Shown here piece after piece: positions 22,103 through 33,450 of a DNA stretch of 64,000 nt. The notes beneath the pieces are model-generated. The model was not told the DNA's origin and searched no databases. It saw only the letters and a list, made by a program, of their open reading frames with translations. Within the stretch, counting starts at the first letter, position 1. Each line of letters opens with the position of its first letter. The stretch is taken from positions 9,864,589-9,928,588 of the forward strand of contig OX235268.1 of the NCBI GenBank assembly GCA_944472135.2. Direction: 5' to 3'. The stretch comes from Trichobilharzia regenti (lineage: Eukaryota; Platyhelminthes; Trematoda; Strigeidida; Schistosomatidae). Position numbers and translations under genes: made by a program.

Positions 22103-22111
22103 AACAGAATA
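22103..22111 (+). repeat. Target site duplication, right copy (aacagaata)
   Basis: Second copy of the 9 bp at 20540-20548. Sequence resumes at gtcaaagttattatcc, matching 34541 onward in unit B. Confidence 0.9.
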
Positions 22112-23251
22112 GTCAAAGTTATTATCCTCTGAATTGAAAAGCTTTCGCCAAGTCACTCAACACATATGCGTCTTTTTGATGAGACGAAAAGTAAGCATGA
22201 GTGTATGGAATGTCTGCACCATGAGAAGGCTGTTCAGATTACAGAAGAAAAATTAAGTTAAGGCAAAGAGGTGTTGAGAATCTGGGAGAATACAGATAAT
22301 TGGAGTGAACATCAGCCTACTCATGTCGGCGGATATACATCTCTCCATAGAAACCTGTCACCTGAGATGTGAGTGTTATTGGAAAATCAACCACTAGTTC
22401 ATTCCAGAATTCTCGCTCTGTCTGTTAGTCAATGTTCTCCGAGATGAATGACTAGCTTTTCCATTTGGATATATCAGCATTTTGTCAATCGTGAAATCCT
22501 CGATATCTAGTAGAAAGCTAATTGTTAGATGTTCATCAATGCATTCTGAAACTCAAGGAGAAAGCGGAATTACAATTTTCTCTTCAACGGGAACACGCTG
22601 CCACCCATACTGGGACCCTTCCTCAAGTTAGGCAAGAATTCGCGTACCAGAATTTTGTCAAAACTAGAATTACACACAAGGGGTACACAATATCAATTTT
22701 CGTCATATCTCAATCGAGTAAAACAAATCGCTCTAATGAAAATGTTTTCAATAGAGAGACGGACGGTTTCGGTAGGTCAAGTCGTAAGCAGGTCGAGAGA
22801 TATTTATGAGGCTGGCAGTTGGCAGGTGTGCTTCAAATTCTCATCAATGCCAGGTGATTGACAAGAGATTGAAATGAATAATCAACCTCGGGTGACAATG
22901 ATAAAATGCAGTTGGTGTTGACTGCTTGATAGCATCATGCATATACATACCGCTGTTATTAGCGACAAGAATCTTGATGATCATACAATTCGTGTGTTTG
23001 AAATGGTAATGTGAGGGCCAGGAGTTGTTTGTTGGCGTTCTAATTAACAATTTGAAAATTTCCACCTTCTGATGACAAAGTTTACTAGCACTACTATGAT
23101 TTCACTTCTCAGGTTTGTTGCTATCTGCGGAACCTTTTAGGACGGATTTGAAAAATATGTGTCAATTCCATGTCTCCATGATTACCTTTGCTTCCATCAA
23201 AAGAAGACACATCCAATGACGGGACTCTCGAATCCATTTTTCCAGTCAGCC
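22112..23251. other. Non-coding part of unit A
   Basis: Matched by unit B except 22306-22560, which is replaced there by a longer unrelated-looking stretch. Small open frames (22522-22861) show no domain. Confidence 0.5.
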
Positions 23252-23476
23252 TTACCCCGTCTCACTGATTTTGTTGGAAAGAGATTTAGATTTTATATCT
23301 CTTCGAGCATAGAAGTCTCTGTAGCTACTGGGTCCCCAACTAATGCTTCCACACACCTCAGTAAAGTAGTGAATTGGATGGCTGTTTCGTAGAAGTTTGT
23401 CGAATTCAGGAAAACGCACCAGTCGTCGTCTCACGAATCCAACGCAGAACCTCCAGCTTGTGAAAACAGGCAGCAA
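23252..23476 (-). CDS. Conserved minus-strand coding block, copy A
   Basis: Unidentified protein segment: FCVGFVRRRLVRFPEFDK then LLRNSHPIHYFTEVCG and SISWGPSSYRDFYAR. Minus-strand sequence has a good acceptor (tgctgcctgttttcacaag) just before CTGGAGG at about 23459. Against copy B (36531-36722), 11 substitutions fall in this frame between the acceptor and the FYAR codons. Eight are synonymous; the other three are S/T, F/Y and R/K. That pattern is what purifying selection on this frame would give and is hard to obtain by chance in non-coding DNA. The frame runs on for 17 more codons here but stops after 5 in B because of a one-base indel. No protein family could be named. Confidence 0.5.
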   Translation of the reverse strand: MLPVFTSWRFCVGFVRRRLVRFPEFDKLLRNSHPIHYFTEVCGSISWGPSSYRDFYARRDIKSKSLSNKISETG

Positions 23477-25063
23477 ATATTAGTCTAGCATTCTCGCATA
23501 TGACTGGCGAAATTCTTAAGAAACAAAGTGATGAAATTCAACTGCATAGCCGGTACTCTGTTACACTCGAGATATCTCGCGATGCGCCTCTTTTCGCACA
23601 AATTTATCATCAGTGAAACTCAGTTGGAAACATTACTGGAATAAGTATGTAATTCACAGCGAAAATCAAAGCCCATGACCCTGAAAGCTGAAGGATGAAT
23701 TATCGAATGAAATATCCATAGTTATTCGTGTGGTCGTAACATCAGTGAACATCACTCCATTTCCACTTTTCTATATACACTGTGTCATAAGAAGGTTTAA
23801 TTGGAATAGAAGCAGCTTCTGGATTTCGTTTGTAAATAATAGGTTTCACAGAATCCCATTCGGCGGTCGATTCCAACAATAAATCCGAGGACAGTTTCAC
23901 GCACGCATTCTCCATTCCATGATGTGATCAATAATGAGTGGATGTAAACTTCGACAATACATCAGTGCTTCAAACATCAGGCGAAGCACGACAAAGAAAT
24001 ATATCAGCCTAGTTTATCTCCACGACACCGTTCTAGTAGGAACTACTGTTCTACATATCTCACCTTGTGAATCTGCCCGTCACTGTGATGCATACTGCTC
24101 GCTTAGTATTGTCCACCATACAAAATGCTCGCACACACGCACACGACGTCTCCATGAAGCAATCCATTTTCTCATGAACATGTGTTCTGCGGTTACGGGA
24201 GTTCGTAATTCTGTAAAGGACATTTAGCCTCGTGTACTTTATAGTTCTAGTCTTGTCACTATACATCCACTGTAATGTACAAACTGTTTGTAGAATCGTC
24301 CACGGACGACCTCTTCATATACTTTTACTAACTGGATGCTTCCACTAACTTTGCAACTACTTGAGGTTCTTCGCCTATACTGTGCACCTTCATTTTGACA
24401 TTCGCATATCCCATTTTCATTTTCGACTTTCATTATTCGCCTTTGTCCTTGCTTAATCCTTATTTATTTTACTCTTCTTTGTGTTTGTGTGCACGTTGAC
24501 GTGTGCAGTTTGAGGATATGAGATTGTTTGAGCAAATCAAAGGCACTTTGACTGACAAGTATTCCCTTGAATATTTGATATACGATTGTTGTGGACAGAG
24601 TCTTATCGTCAGGATCATTTTCCCCCATCAGCGGTGGTTTTCTCACTTGAACGTCTGTTTACTTATTTTCTCTGACAGAACCTGTTTTGTATTTAGAATC
24701 CTACACAGCCTGTGTGACTTCTTCACGGAATTGTTCACGTTTATTTGAGTTTTGATGTATAGTGGAATTTTTCAATCAAACCGGGAAATTATCGAAGAAG
24801 TGTCGTGTCTTCCCTGCCCATAGAAAGCCTCGTGACCGCACACATCCTGACGGACTCCGTTTAGCTAGCTATACAATGGAACTTAAAGGATGGTTTCTCG
24901 CGTTCACACTATAATCGATCAAATTTACTCTTCACATCCACATACTCACTTATGCATACAACCACAGTTAAGTCAGCTAAATTCTAATAGGTTAAGCGAA
25001 ACTAATTCCATTGGTTAAACTAGATGACCTGAACAGACTTATGCTACACTGTGCTCTCGACAG
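23477..25063. other. Unassigned part of unit A upstream of the small gene
   Basis: Includes open frames conserved in position with unit B (minus-strand 64 codons at 24433-24239; plus-strand 24503-24748). In the former, A/B differences are nearly all amino-acid changing. The latter is broken in B by a stop and a deletion. Neither is called as a gene. Confidence 0.4.
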
Positions 25064-25071
25064 GTATAAAT
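25064..25071 (+). promoter_or_regulatory. TATA box of the small secreted-protein gene, copy A
   Basis: gtataaat, 71 bp before the ATG at 25142, and the same in unit B at 38292-38299. Spacing would put the transcription start near 25095 with a short leader. The leader in A contains a tiny upstream ORF (ATG at 25130, stop at 25139-25141) that is absent in B. Confidence 0.5.
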
Positions 25072-25141
25072 TCATGCTTCTTCACTGTGTGGTATTTTCT
25101 CTCGGCTCAGCTAATTTCACATTGATAAGGATGGTAATTTG

Positions 25142-25280
25142 ATGTTCATGTTAGTGTTTTATACCTTCCAGATCGGCTATCTACTTATAACAGCAATTTT
25201 CGTCTCAGTCGTTGACAGTGCATATATAAATCGGAATCATCTGTCGAAAGGCGGCCAACTTCATCAGTCTTCTGATCAAG
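25142..25280 (+). CDS. Signal-peptide exon of a small secreted/anchored protein, copy A
   Basis: First exon: ATG at 25142, 46 codons plus one base, ending at the donor gtgagata. It begins MFMLVFYTFQ, continues with hydrophobic IGYLLITAIFVSVVDSA and is followed by hydrophilic YINRNHLSKGG. This is a clear signal peptide with likely cleavage after V-D-S-A. Start chosen as the first ATG in frame downstream of the TATA box. Differences from B are only three, all amino-acid changing (M/T, G/D, Q/H). The architecture resembles schistosome micro-exon and small secreted gene families, but no named family member is recognised. Confidence 0.5.
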
Positions 25281-25754
25281 GTGAGATATGATTTGCTTTT
25301 ACAATGTGAATCTAGCAACAGATATGCTACATTTATTCTGACACTGGTGTCAGTGGTCTGTTGTGCGATATGTGCCTTATCCAGTGATTTCCGCTATAGC
25401 AGAGGCATGCGTATATCGATGTTTGAATGTATTTTCGATTGTGTGTATTTCTGAGCAGTGATTCTGTCAAATGATGACAATGCAAGCACGTGACATGACG
25501 TGTCTTTTCGCATGTGACGTGACATGGATGTATTAGATGTTCAACTATGTAAGCTCTGTGACATGCCAAAGACAATGAGCTGTCAAAATTTCCCAAGCCA
25601 ATCTCAAATGTTTTGTTTTACGCATCCTCAGGGTTATTGGCGTGTCGAACGTTCGTACAACGTGTCAATCGAGTACATATCTTTATCCACAGTAGCGCAC
25701 TTCACAATGCTACCTGATCCTGAACAACGTATTTTATTTCTCTCTTCCTTCCAG

Positions 25755-25934
25755 GGGTTACACAACAAACATGTCGGTGGGCACACTCTGTCCAGTGATG
25801 AAAGAAGTAATATTGAGAAGCGGGAAGCTTGGGAATATGCAACTTGCTTCTTCATAGGTCCGTTTTGTCTATTCCTAGTCTTTGCTGACTTAAAATTCTC
25901 ACAGTTCTTTTACATTTCCAAACATTCTAATAAA
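25755..25934 (+). pseudogene. Terminal exon of the small gene, copy A, out of phase
   Basis: Behind a strong acceptor (tttctctcttccttccag). The exon has one extra G at its start compared with copies B and C, so joining it to exon 1 gives a short alternative tail of about 14 residues and a stop at 25796, not the LHNKHVGG...SSDERSNIEKREAWEY frame. That frame is still open here and runs to 25994. AATAAA lies at 25929-25934. Either copy A is a recent pseudogene or it makes a soluble product without the hydrophobic C-terminus. Confidence 0.45.
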
Positions 25935-26169
25935 TGTTTGTTGAAACATGTTCATGTGTTCTCATTTGTTCATGCATTTCCACTAGATAAATGATGGTTG
26001 TTACGTGTTTTGTCAATCGGATTACAAAAGCGTTGTGGTGTATTGTGGTGTATCGAAAATTATAAAGTGCCTTCATGAAGTAGTTTGGCGTCGAGTAGAC
26101 GTGTGTGTGTTTGTGTGACAATATTCTTCCACATACAAAATTTTGTGATTTCTCGAGCGTGCAAATGAC

Positions 26170-26403
26170 ATGACTTTTTTGTTGACGAGAAGACAACACA
26201 GCAAATATGAATCAACATCAGACGATTTCGAGCTGCGTTCTCAACCTGTATCAATATGGGTGGCTAAGCAACTGAATATACACAAAAGAATCAGAGACAC
26301 AAACCTTCAGCTGTGTGTTTCCGAATCATCGTATTTTGGTCGACTACAACGTGAAAACAGCGAGTTGATTTTTTGGAATAATGATGCTTTTTCAACTGAT
26401 TGA
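26170..26403 (+). CDS. Conserved 77-codon ORF, copy A, function unknown
   Basis: Plus-strand frame beginning MTFLLTRRQHSKYES, with a central part FELRSQPVSIWVAKQLNIHK and LQLCVSESSY. The same ORF with the same length exists in unit B (39387-39620). The middle, about 130 nt, differs by one base between copies, while both ends differ at many positions. No signal peptide, membrane segment or known domain. The lack of synonymous change in the middle argues for recent conversion or nucleotide-level constraint, so coding status is open. Confidence 0.3.
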   Translation: MTFLLTRRQHSKYESTSDDFELRSQPVSIWVAKQLNIHKRIRDTNLQLCVSESSYFGRLQRENSELIFWNNDAFSTD

Positions 26404-29400
26404 AGAGCATAAGTCAACAACGAAACCATATAATATATGGCCTCTGAAGATATCTGGTGTAATAGGGATTGCGTACATTGTACCTCCGTTCGTAGATAAG
26501 GCAACCAGATTTTAGTGATACTTACAAGACTATATGTCTACATTTAGAGTGTGGAACCAGTGACATCGTAATTTCACTCTGCAATTAGCCTGGAGTTCTT
26601 ACGCTTTGGCAATATCACCGATGAAAATATTACGCCATAAGGAGTAGTTAACCAATTACTTGAATAGGGGTATTTCTCAGCATCCTAACATTAATCGTAT
26701 TAGTAAACTCCAGTACTGAATCCACCCACCTATTTTCATTCCAAACAGTGTAAGCAAATTCCATCACAGAGTTAATGTAAGATTTAATGCCTTACAGCTT
26801 TATGCAGTACAATGTACTAATGACGTCTACTCTGTAATAGAATATGGCTCCACCACAGTGTTCTGGTCCTGTTGTTGTATTACTAGAACGAACTATCTTA
26901 AACATGGCAGGAAATTTTATCGTCTGTTTGACTGTTGTGTAGGAGTGATTTTATGCTTAATTTTCACTCATGGGATTCGATATCAGAACAAAAGAATTGA
27001 GCAACGAATATTCCTTATGCCTACGGTATTGGCATTACCTACAGAATATATACATATATATGTATATTTATATACATATCAGATAATCAACTTCAACTTT
27101 GAAATGAAGCCTACGTATGGTTGAACGCTTCGGAATGACGAAACGCAGCCAATTCATGTTTTCATGAGGACCCAATTTTGAAATATTCCCAAAATCCACA
27201 TTGCAAAGTATCTAAAGTCAAATGTATACATCACACCTAATATTATCACGAGATTTTTCATGGGTATATATTCACAATAAACACCCTAAATAAATCTACC
27301 GCTTTAAGGTGAAGTTTCAAAATGAAGAGATCTCTTTGTTGACCCATGTGTTCATCTTCAAATGACAGCTTCACAATTCAACCATCAATCGACTGCATCT
27401 TCCAAGTTCAAATATCTTCCTTGTATGCATTGAAATATTTAACACTCTTCAGTTCTATCAGCATAAGAATAATTCTCAAGTATCTCATGACCTACTCAGA
27501 CATTCAGCTGTTATCAGAATGGATCGTCGTTTCGAAGTGACAGCTGAGAAATTAGTGAAAGAAAGCTCGACTGTATGAGTGTTGATTTATCTCTATCAAA
27601 TGATGTTATTTATACGTGACAGCATGTTTGTGAAAGCTGAGTATTAAGTCCTTCAAATGAGTGGTGATCTGTCATACTGAAATCAAGTTGGAGGCCTCAT
27701 TTGTTTATTGTTATTAATAACTTGTATCCCGAGCAGCATCTGTTGCTTCCACAGCATACCTCACGTTTACCTCTTCTGAGATATCCAATATCACTCTCTT
27801 TCTTATTAGGCCAAGTGAGTGTTTGCTCAAATGAGAATATGGTCATGCATAATGACATACCACAGCATGTCATTATGACATAAAATAAGTAATGTCTTCA
27901 AGCATATCGTATTGAATAATGGTATTCAACGGTTTATCATCAAGATATACATGTATATATTAAGTATGAATGAGAATTGAGAAATAGCCTTTATTGAAGA
28001 GTAACAAGCTGCTGTATAGACATTACCTCGATTCCACTGACATTTTGGAGGCCTCTCGAAGTATCATATTTTCATCAATTTGTGGTCTGTTTCAGCATTA
28101 CTGAGTGAAGAGGATCGTGAAATCAAATTCAGCATCTATATGCCAATGGTGAATACCATTATGCCTACTGTGTTCTTACCGATAGAGGGGAAGGCAACAT
28201 TGTAATTAATACAAGGTTGGCTATTTTCATTAGTCCGTTATTTTAATTTGAAATGAAGTCTCAGAACTACTGGGTTTTTATAAATGACCTATGTCTTTCG
28301 TCTCATAAGGGAGAAGATAAAAAACGATTATAACGAATGAGCAGACAAGTTATGAAGCCATGATATCAGGAGAACACAGTGAACAATATATCGAAGGAAA
28401 AAAACAAACACTTCTATTCATGAATGGAAACAAAGCAAAGTCAAGTGAATCGCGGCATTTACACTATTCCCTAAATCTCTATATTCTGCACATCAAATAG
28501 TCACCAATACTTCTGCTACAAAACTTGAATCCCAGCGGTTCACAAATAACCAACGTCTCCTTATCTAACGAATTAAACAGTGATGTGTGGAAAGGTGATT
28601 AGATCAAGAAAATGGTGTCTTTCCATCAGTATATATCGAAACTTTATAGTGTTTCACCCTATCATAACTCATAATGTGTTAATGTTTGTGTCAGAACACA
28701 AACCACAGTTTGGTGAATAGGGTTTCTCAGTTGTTTTATTTAGCAAATTTATGTTTGTAACTTTCTTGAACTAAAATCAATCGTAGACCTAGTTGAAGCA
28801 ACTGATACATTTGTACTTGACCAGATCTACAATATATCGAGTGGGAACTTGGTGACTACATAGCATTGCATACGTCGAGTACAATTCTTAGATTTGACCG
28901 AAATTATCCACTATATTTTATTTATTTATTGGAAAAGCAATCAGCTACATTAGTTCATTTGGTTACATGTTCGAAATAGTGGACGCAATTTCCTCCTACT
29001 TGCGTTAGTAAGGAAACTAAATTAGGTGAAACAAGCAATTCTACCGTGTTGAGACTTACATTATTATATCTGCATAACGATGAATATATGCATGTAGTCA
29101 TACTAATGAAACACGTTCCTGGCTTATTCTGTGTAACGACTGAATTCGTGGGTGATCTTTCCATCTTCACTGAAACTCAAGGAAAGGCGACATTTAGTTT
29201 TAGATGCTGAGTAATTAAACCATTGTCCACACTAAATTTATGTCTCTCAATAATATTCTTCAGCCCTGCATATGATAAAATCGACAACGACAATATATGA
29301 ATGTTTACGTGAAGTCATAGCCTGATTCATACATTTACTCACCGATTCTCATGGCGCGTGAAAACAAACCGAGTCATTCATTTGACGGATGCAAAAGGTG

Positions 29401-29459
29401 GAGTTTAACCTAAGGAGATGTTCGTTTACGGAATTATGTCAATGAAAACAGTTTGTGAA
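26404..29459. other. Non-coding right part of unit A
   Basis: AT-rich, matched along its length by 39624-42659. Contains a (TA)-rich run near 27048-27078 that is shorter in B. Short open frames at equal positions in both copies (for example 27346-27540) are expected from the duplication and carry no domain. Confidence 0.5.
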
Positions 29460-29845
29460 AATTTGGTGAAACAAAATACTTTAGCGGCCAACTTGATTTT
29501 GTTTTCTTCACCATTTGACCAACTTGACAACCAAAAATGACCTCAGACTAACGAACAATGATCAAGTTGGTAAACTTTGTTTTGATATCATATCAGATGT
29601 AGTATTACTTTTGATAATTGATTTAATTATCTTCATTATTATTTTGACTTTCAATATGTCCTTTTAACTTGACCTAAGTCTATTTTCTCACCGCTTGACT
29701 CTTTGTTCTATATATATGCTGAGAGTTTGTAAATTCCGGTTTAATAATACTTTGAGAAAGCTATTAGCATTAAAAAGGAAAACGTCAGCCAATACAATAT
29801 CGTTTTGTTTTCATTCATTGGGAAATACAAAACCCATTTATTATA
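29460..29845. other. Start of the spacer between the duplicated units
   Basis: Unique AT-rich sequence between the end of unit A and the first recognisable Penelope codons. Possibly the 5' untranslated part of that element. Confidence 0.4.
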
Positions 29846-31247
29846 ATGAATATCATGTACCCAATGCCCACATTTTTTCAAACCGTCAAAAGCGAAGTTG
29901 GTTTGGACATATATAATATAAATAAAAACCGGATTGCCCTGTCGAAGCATAAATGTAACTTCTATAATCATCATATTTTCAATGTACGCTGTCCACAAAT
30001 TGGAATTATTCCTAAGTTACCACGTGTTAAACCTCTTGAATATTCACACAAATTCCTGCTTGCTGCAAATCATACCTCCAAACTATTTTTACGAGAACGA
30101 ATACAGAAATGCAACATCATACTTGAATCTTATCGAAGGAGAATCAAAAATATAGACGACTGTTTAACATTACTTGTTACAAGTCCTACCTATGAATCCT
30201 TTCAAAAATTGTTCGATGAACGAGAATCTCATTTGCATAATTTCACATATAGAAAAATTCTTGAAAGTCGAAGAAAAGAAACAACCAAAGAAAACCTCAA
30301 TAAGTGATATGAAGAATATTAAAGCCCTACATAAAATATCTGACAAGACACTAACCGAAAATGAAATCTCATTACTACAGGAAGGTCTGAATTTCAATAT
30401 CACTAGAAAGCCATTATCGGTCCAGGAATTAGCATCTTTGATTGAACCTGTTCCACGACAACTCACCAATGAAGAATCACAATCTGCTCGTGAAACGATA
30501 TCACACATATTAATGATACAACGAAACACACCATCTAATCTCACCAAGCAAGAGTATGAAGCCTTAAGAAAATTGAAGAAAGACAAAAGCGTCGTCATAA
30601 TGACAGCCGACGAGGGAGACGTCACTGTGATAATGAACAGAACGGATCATGAAAAGAAGGCGAATGAACATCCTATCTGAAGGACCATACTTACTCATTG
30701 AAGAGAAGAAGAAATCCGCCAAATTCAACAAAATGGAACTAAATGCAAACAGACTTCTTCAAGAAATAAAACCCAAAATTGCAAATTCTCTCTGGTTCAC
30801 ACAAAAACCAAAATCTTTTATACCTTCAAGATTCTACGGTCAACCCAAAATACACAAAAGCCACAGTTCCATTAGGACCACTAATAGATTTCACCAACTC
30901 ACCGACATATAACCTCTCTGAATACCTCTGAATGCCTCTCTCTGGTACTACAACCACTACAAAAGGACACTCAAAATATTGTAAGAAATTCATATGATTT
31001 CAAATCCCGAAAGGAACACTGAGAAATTAAAAAAGAAGACATAATGGTAAGCTATGATATTAACTCATTATAAACTAGCATCCCTATAATTGAAAGTTTG
31101 GATGTCATTTCCAGTCTACTGAAATCAGACACAACGCTATCAAAAAGATGTCCACTGGACAGCAGTGAAATAATTAAGAGCTCAAAATTCTGTCTAGAAA
31201 GTAATTATTTTACATTTGAAGGGAGTTTATATAGACAGACAAATGGC
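29846..31247 (+). mobile_element. Penelope-like element, N-terminus to mid-RT
   Basis: Plus-strand Penelope ORF, in several frames. N-terminal region (PRVKPLEYSHKFLLAANH, then RIKNIDDCLTLLVTSPTYES) at 29846-30307; ISDKTLTENEISLLQEGLNF near 30340; the DKSVVIMTADEGDVTVIM block near 30585; SRFYGQPKIHKSHS near 30830; then a catalytic motif A block (DIMVSYDINSL near 31045) followed by SLDVISSLLKSDTTLSKR and FTFEGSLYRQTNG, stopping at 31247 immediately before the expected motif B. The first 150 codons are intact. It is fused there to a second Penelope copy. It belongs to a different subfamily from the one inside the units. Confidence 0.9.
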
Positions 31248-33450
31248 AACAATTGTTGCTGATTCACACATCTGCTTCATCTGTTTTGTCCGAATTACTT
31301 TTAATATGTTACATGAAATTCATTGCTTTCTGTGCATCCGTCAGTGATAAAACAAGAGCAAACATGCGTAAGAAGCTATACAAATCACTCAATGACAACA
31401 AATTTGAAAATCACTTCCCTGTCAATCCAGAGAAATACGTTACCGACCTATCTTCTGCAACACTTTCTTCACTACAGGAACGAGCCTTATCACTTGGATA
31501 TAAGTTTTGCGTTTCTCAAAAGTATTTTTCAGAACTCGAAGTACACGCACAATTCAAAAATCGATGTGACCAGTTGAAACTGCTCACTCCCGTTTCTGAA
31601 GACAATCACAGTTAGTTCAAAGCACAGTTGGTTGACATTGCTCAACAATTCTGCAACAGTCGTACATTTCAGAAACGTATCGTAACTTCTGAGCAGTTTA
31701 AAGCGCTAAACGAACTCAAACATAATACGGAAATCGTTATCCTCAGACCAGATGAAGGCTCTGGCGTAGTTTTAATTGACATAATTGAATATAAAAGCAA
31801 AATTTTATGCATTCTTGGAAACAGTGTGAAATTCATGAGAGACTCCAGTCTGGAGGATGTGAAGAATGCACAAAATATGGTGACAAATCATCTAGTGATA
31901 CTCTCAAGTATGAATGCGATCAACAGAGCGAAATTCAATTCATTGAAGCTCACACAGTCCCAACCAGGACACATGTATGGTCTACTCAAAACACATCAAC
32001 CCCACATTCCTCTTCTTCTCATAATGTCAATGTGCAGATCTCCAACCCACAAACTTGCACAGTGGCTAGTGGAAATATTAGAGCCTATTAGAAAACGCTT
32101 CTTGAAGGTCTCACTGAAAAACACTTTCGATTTAATTGATTGTCTTGATAACGTTGATACAAAGGACAAAACCATGTTTTCCCTATACGCTGAATATTTA
32201 TTTACAAATGTACCTGTTTTACAGACAGTTGTCATTTTATGTGATTACGTGTCTGACAACGAATTCCTTTTACCAGTATCAATACCTTACTCAAAAGAGT
32301 TACTACTTCTTTGTACTAACAATGTTAAGTATACATTCTAGGGCGAGCCTTATCGCTAGGTCGATTGAGTTGAAATGGGAAGCCCTCTAGGTCCATTATT
32401 AGCTGATATATATGTCGCATGTCGAGAACCTGGTGGAGAAATAAAGTGGAAAGTTTTATTTCTTATTAAAGATATTCGGATGACATAATAGTCATTTGTG
32501 ATAAACCGACAGAAGCCATAGAAATCCTGGACCAGATTAACAGATCACAAAACAGTATATTGCTTACATACGTTAAAAAGAAAAATGGTTGCCTGCCATT
32601 TTTGGATGTACTCACAACCCGCCGAGAAATTTGTCAGTAAAACGATCTGTCTTCAGAAAGTCAACATGGACGGGACAGTATCTAAATTATCATAGTTTCT
32701 GGCCATCACAGTATGAAAAGGCGTTGGTTAAATGTTTGTTCACGCGAATTCACCGTACATGTACTGCTGATTCAATTGAAGAAGAAAGACAAAATTTCAC
32801 TGAAATATCGTTAGATAACAATTACCCACTGAGATTTATTAGACGTTAGGGATGTGCCAACCATAGAGCTTCACCAATCCATTCAGGTCATCAAAAAGAT
32901 GTTTACATATCCTTCCCGTTCAGAGGTGATCAACAAGTTCTTGTCAATAGACAAAGACTCAAATCCGTAATTTATAGAACCTATTTTGCGGATAAAGGTA
33001 TCTTCATAGAGAAAACGAGAACCATTCTGTCCTGTCAACCCTCACATTATCCGAACGAAAGTGTCACACGCCACTGTGTTTATCAATTTACGTGGATGCG
33101 TGGAGACATGTACATAGAGAGGACCCATCGATCTTTCCAGGTTAGTGATACAGAACACATTCCAAAGTGGCTCCAATAACAAATGGAATCGCCAGACACA
33201 AATGACCCGGGAAATAGATGTCCAACATCATCTATAGCGAGGCATATGATAGAGACGGGTCACAAGATTGATTCGAACAATGCCTTGAAGCTGACATATA
33301 TCACAAGGTTGGGCCACATACTTAAATTTATTGAAACTTTACTCATAAAAAGACTTGTGTCTGCCTTATGTGTCCAAAAGCTGTTTGATTTCACCTTGAA
33401 CCTGACCCAGTTATCCAAGCTAGAACCACGGATTAATTTATATCATTAAA
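31248..33450 (+). mobile_element. Penelope-like element of unit B, more complete 5' part
   Basis: From about 31320 the ORF reads SDKTRANMRKKLYKSLND, then YVTDLSSATLSSLQERALSL, a start that unit A lacks. It then continues through the part shared with A: the ILRPDEGSGVVLIDIIEYK block, GHMYGLLKTHQPHIPL, KLAQWLVEILEPI, the MFSLYAEYLFTNVP region, MGSPLGPLLADIYVA (motif B near 32376), RYSDDIIVICDK (motif C near 32472), GCLPFLDVLTTR, KSTWTGQYLNYHSFW, a decayed GIY-YIG core near 33075, and IARHMIETGHKID. The 237-codon frame at 31628-32341 is intact; stops interrupt elsewhere. Confidence 0.9.

Larger units (their letters stand above)
17589..29459 (+). repeat. Duplicated unit, copy A (11.9 kb)
   Basis: Direct repeat of 31586-42659. 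Homology begins at actcccgtttctgaaga (17589 and 31586) and ends at aaacagtttgtgaa (29459 and 42659). Similarity is visible over nearly the whole length, with scattered substitutions and small indels. Two large differences: copy A carries an RTE insertion (20549-22102), and 22306-22560 of A is replaced by about 1.07 kb in B (34735-35806). Each copy contains a Penelope element, a minus-strand coding block, a two-exon small gene and a 77-codon ORF. Confidence 0.95.

Noticed and set aside
24239..24433. 64-codon minus-strand ORF present in both duplicated units (also 37473-37667)
   Set aside because: Nine of ten A/B differences change the amino acid and no splice or promoter context was found; equal length is expected from the recent duplication.
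24503..24748. 81-codon plus-strand ORF upstream of the small gene
   Set aside because: Broken in unit B by a stop and a one-base deletion, no start context.
27346..27540. 64-codon ORF conserved in both units (also 40539-40733)
   Set aside because: Low-complexity composition, no domain; conservation follows from duplication.
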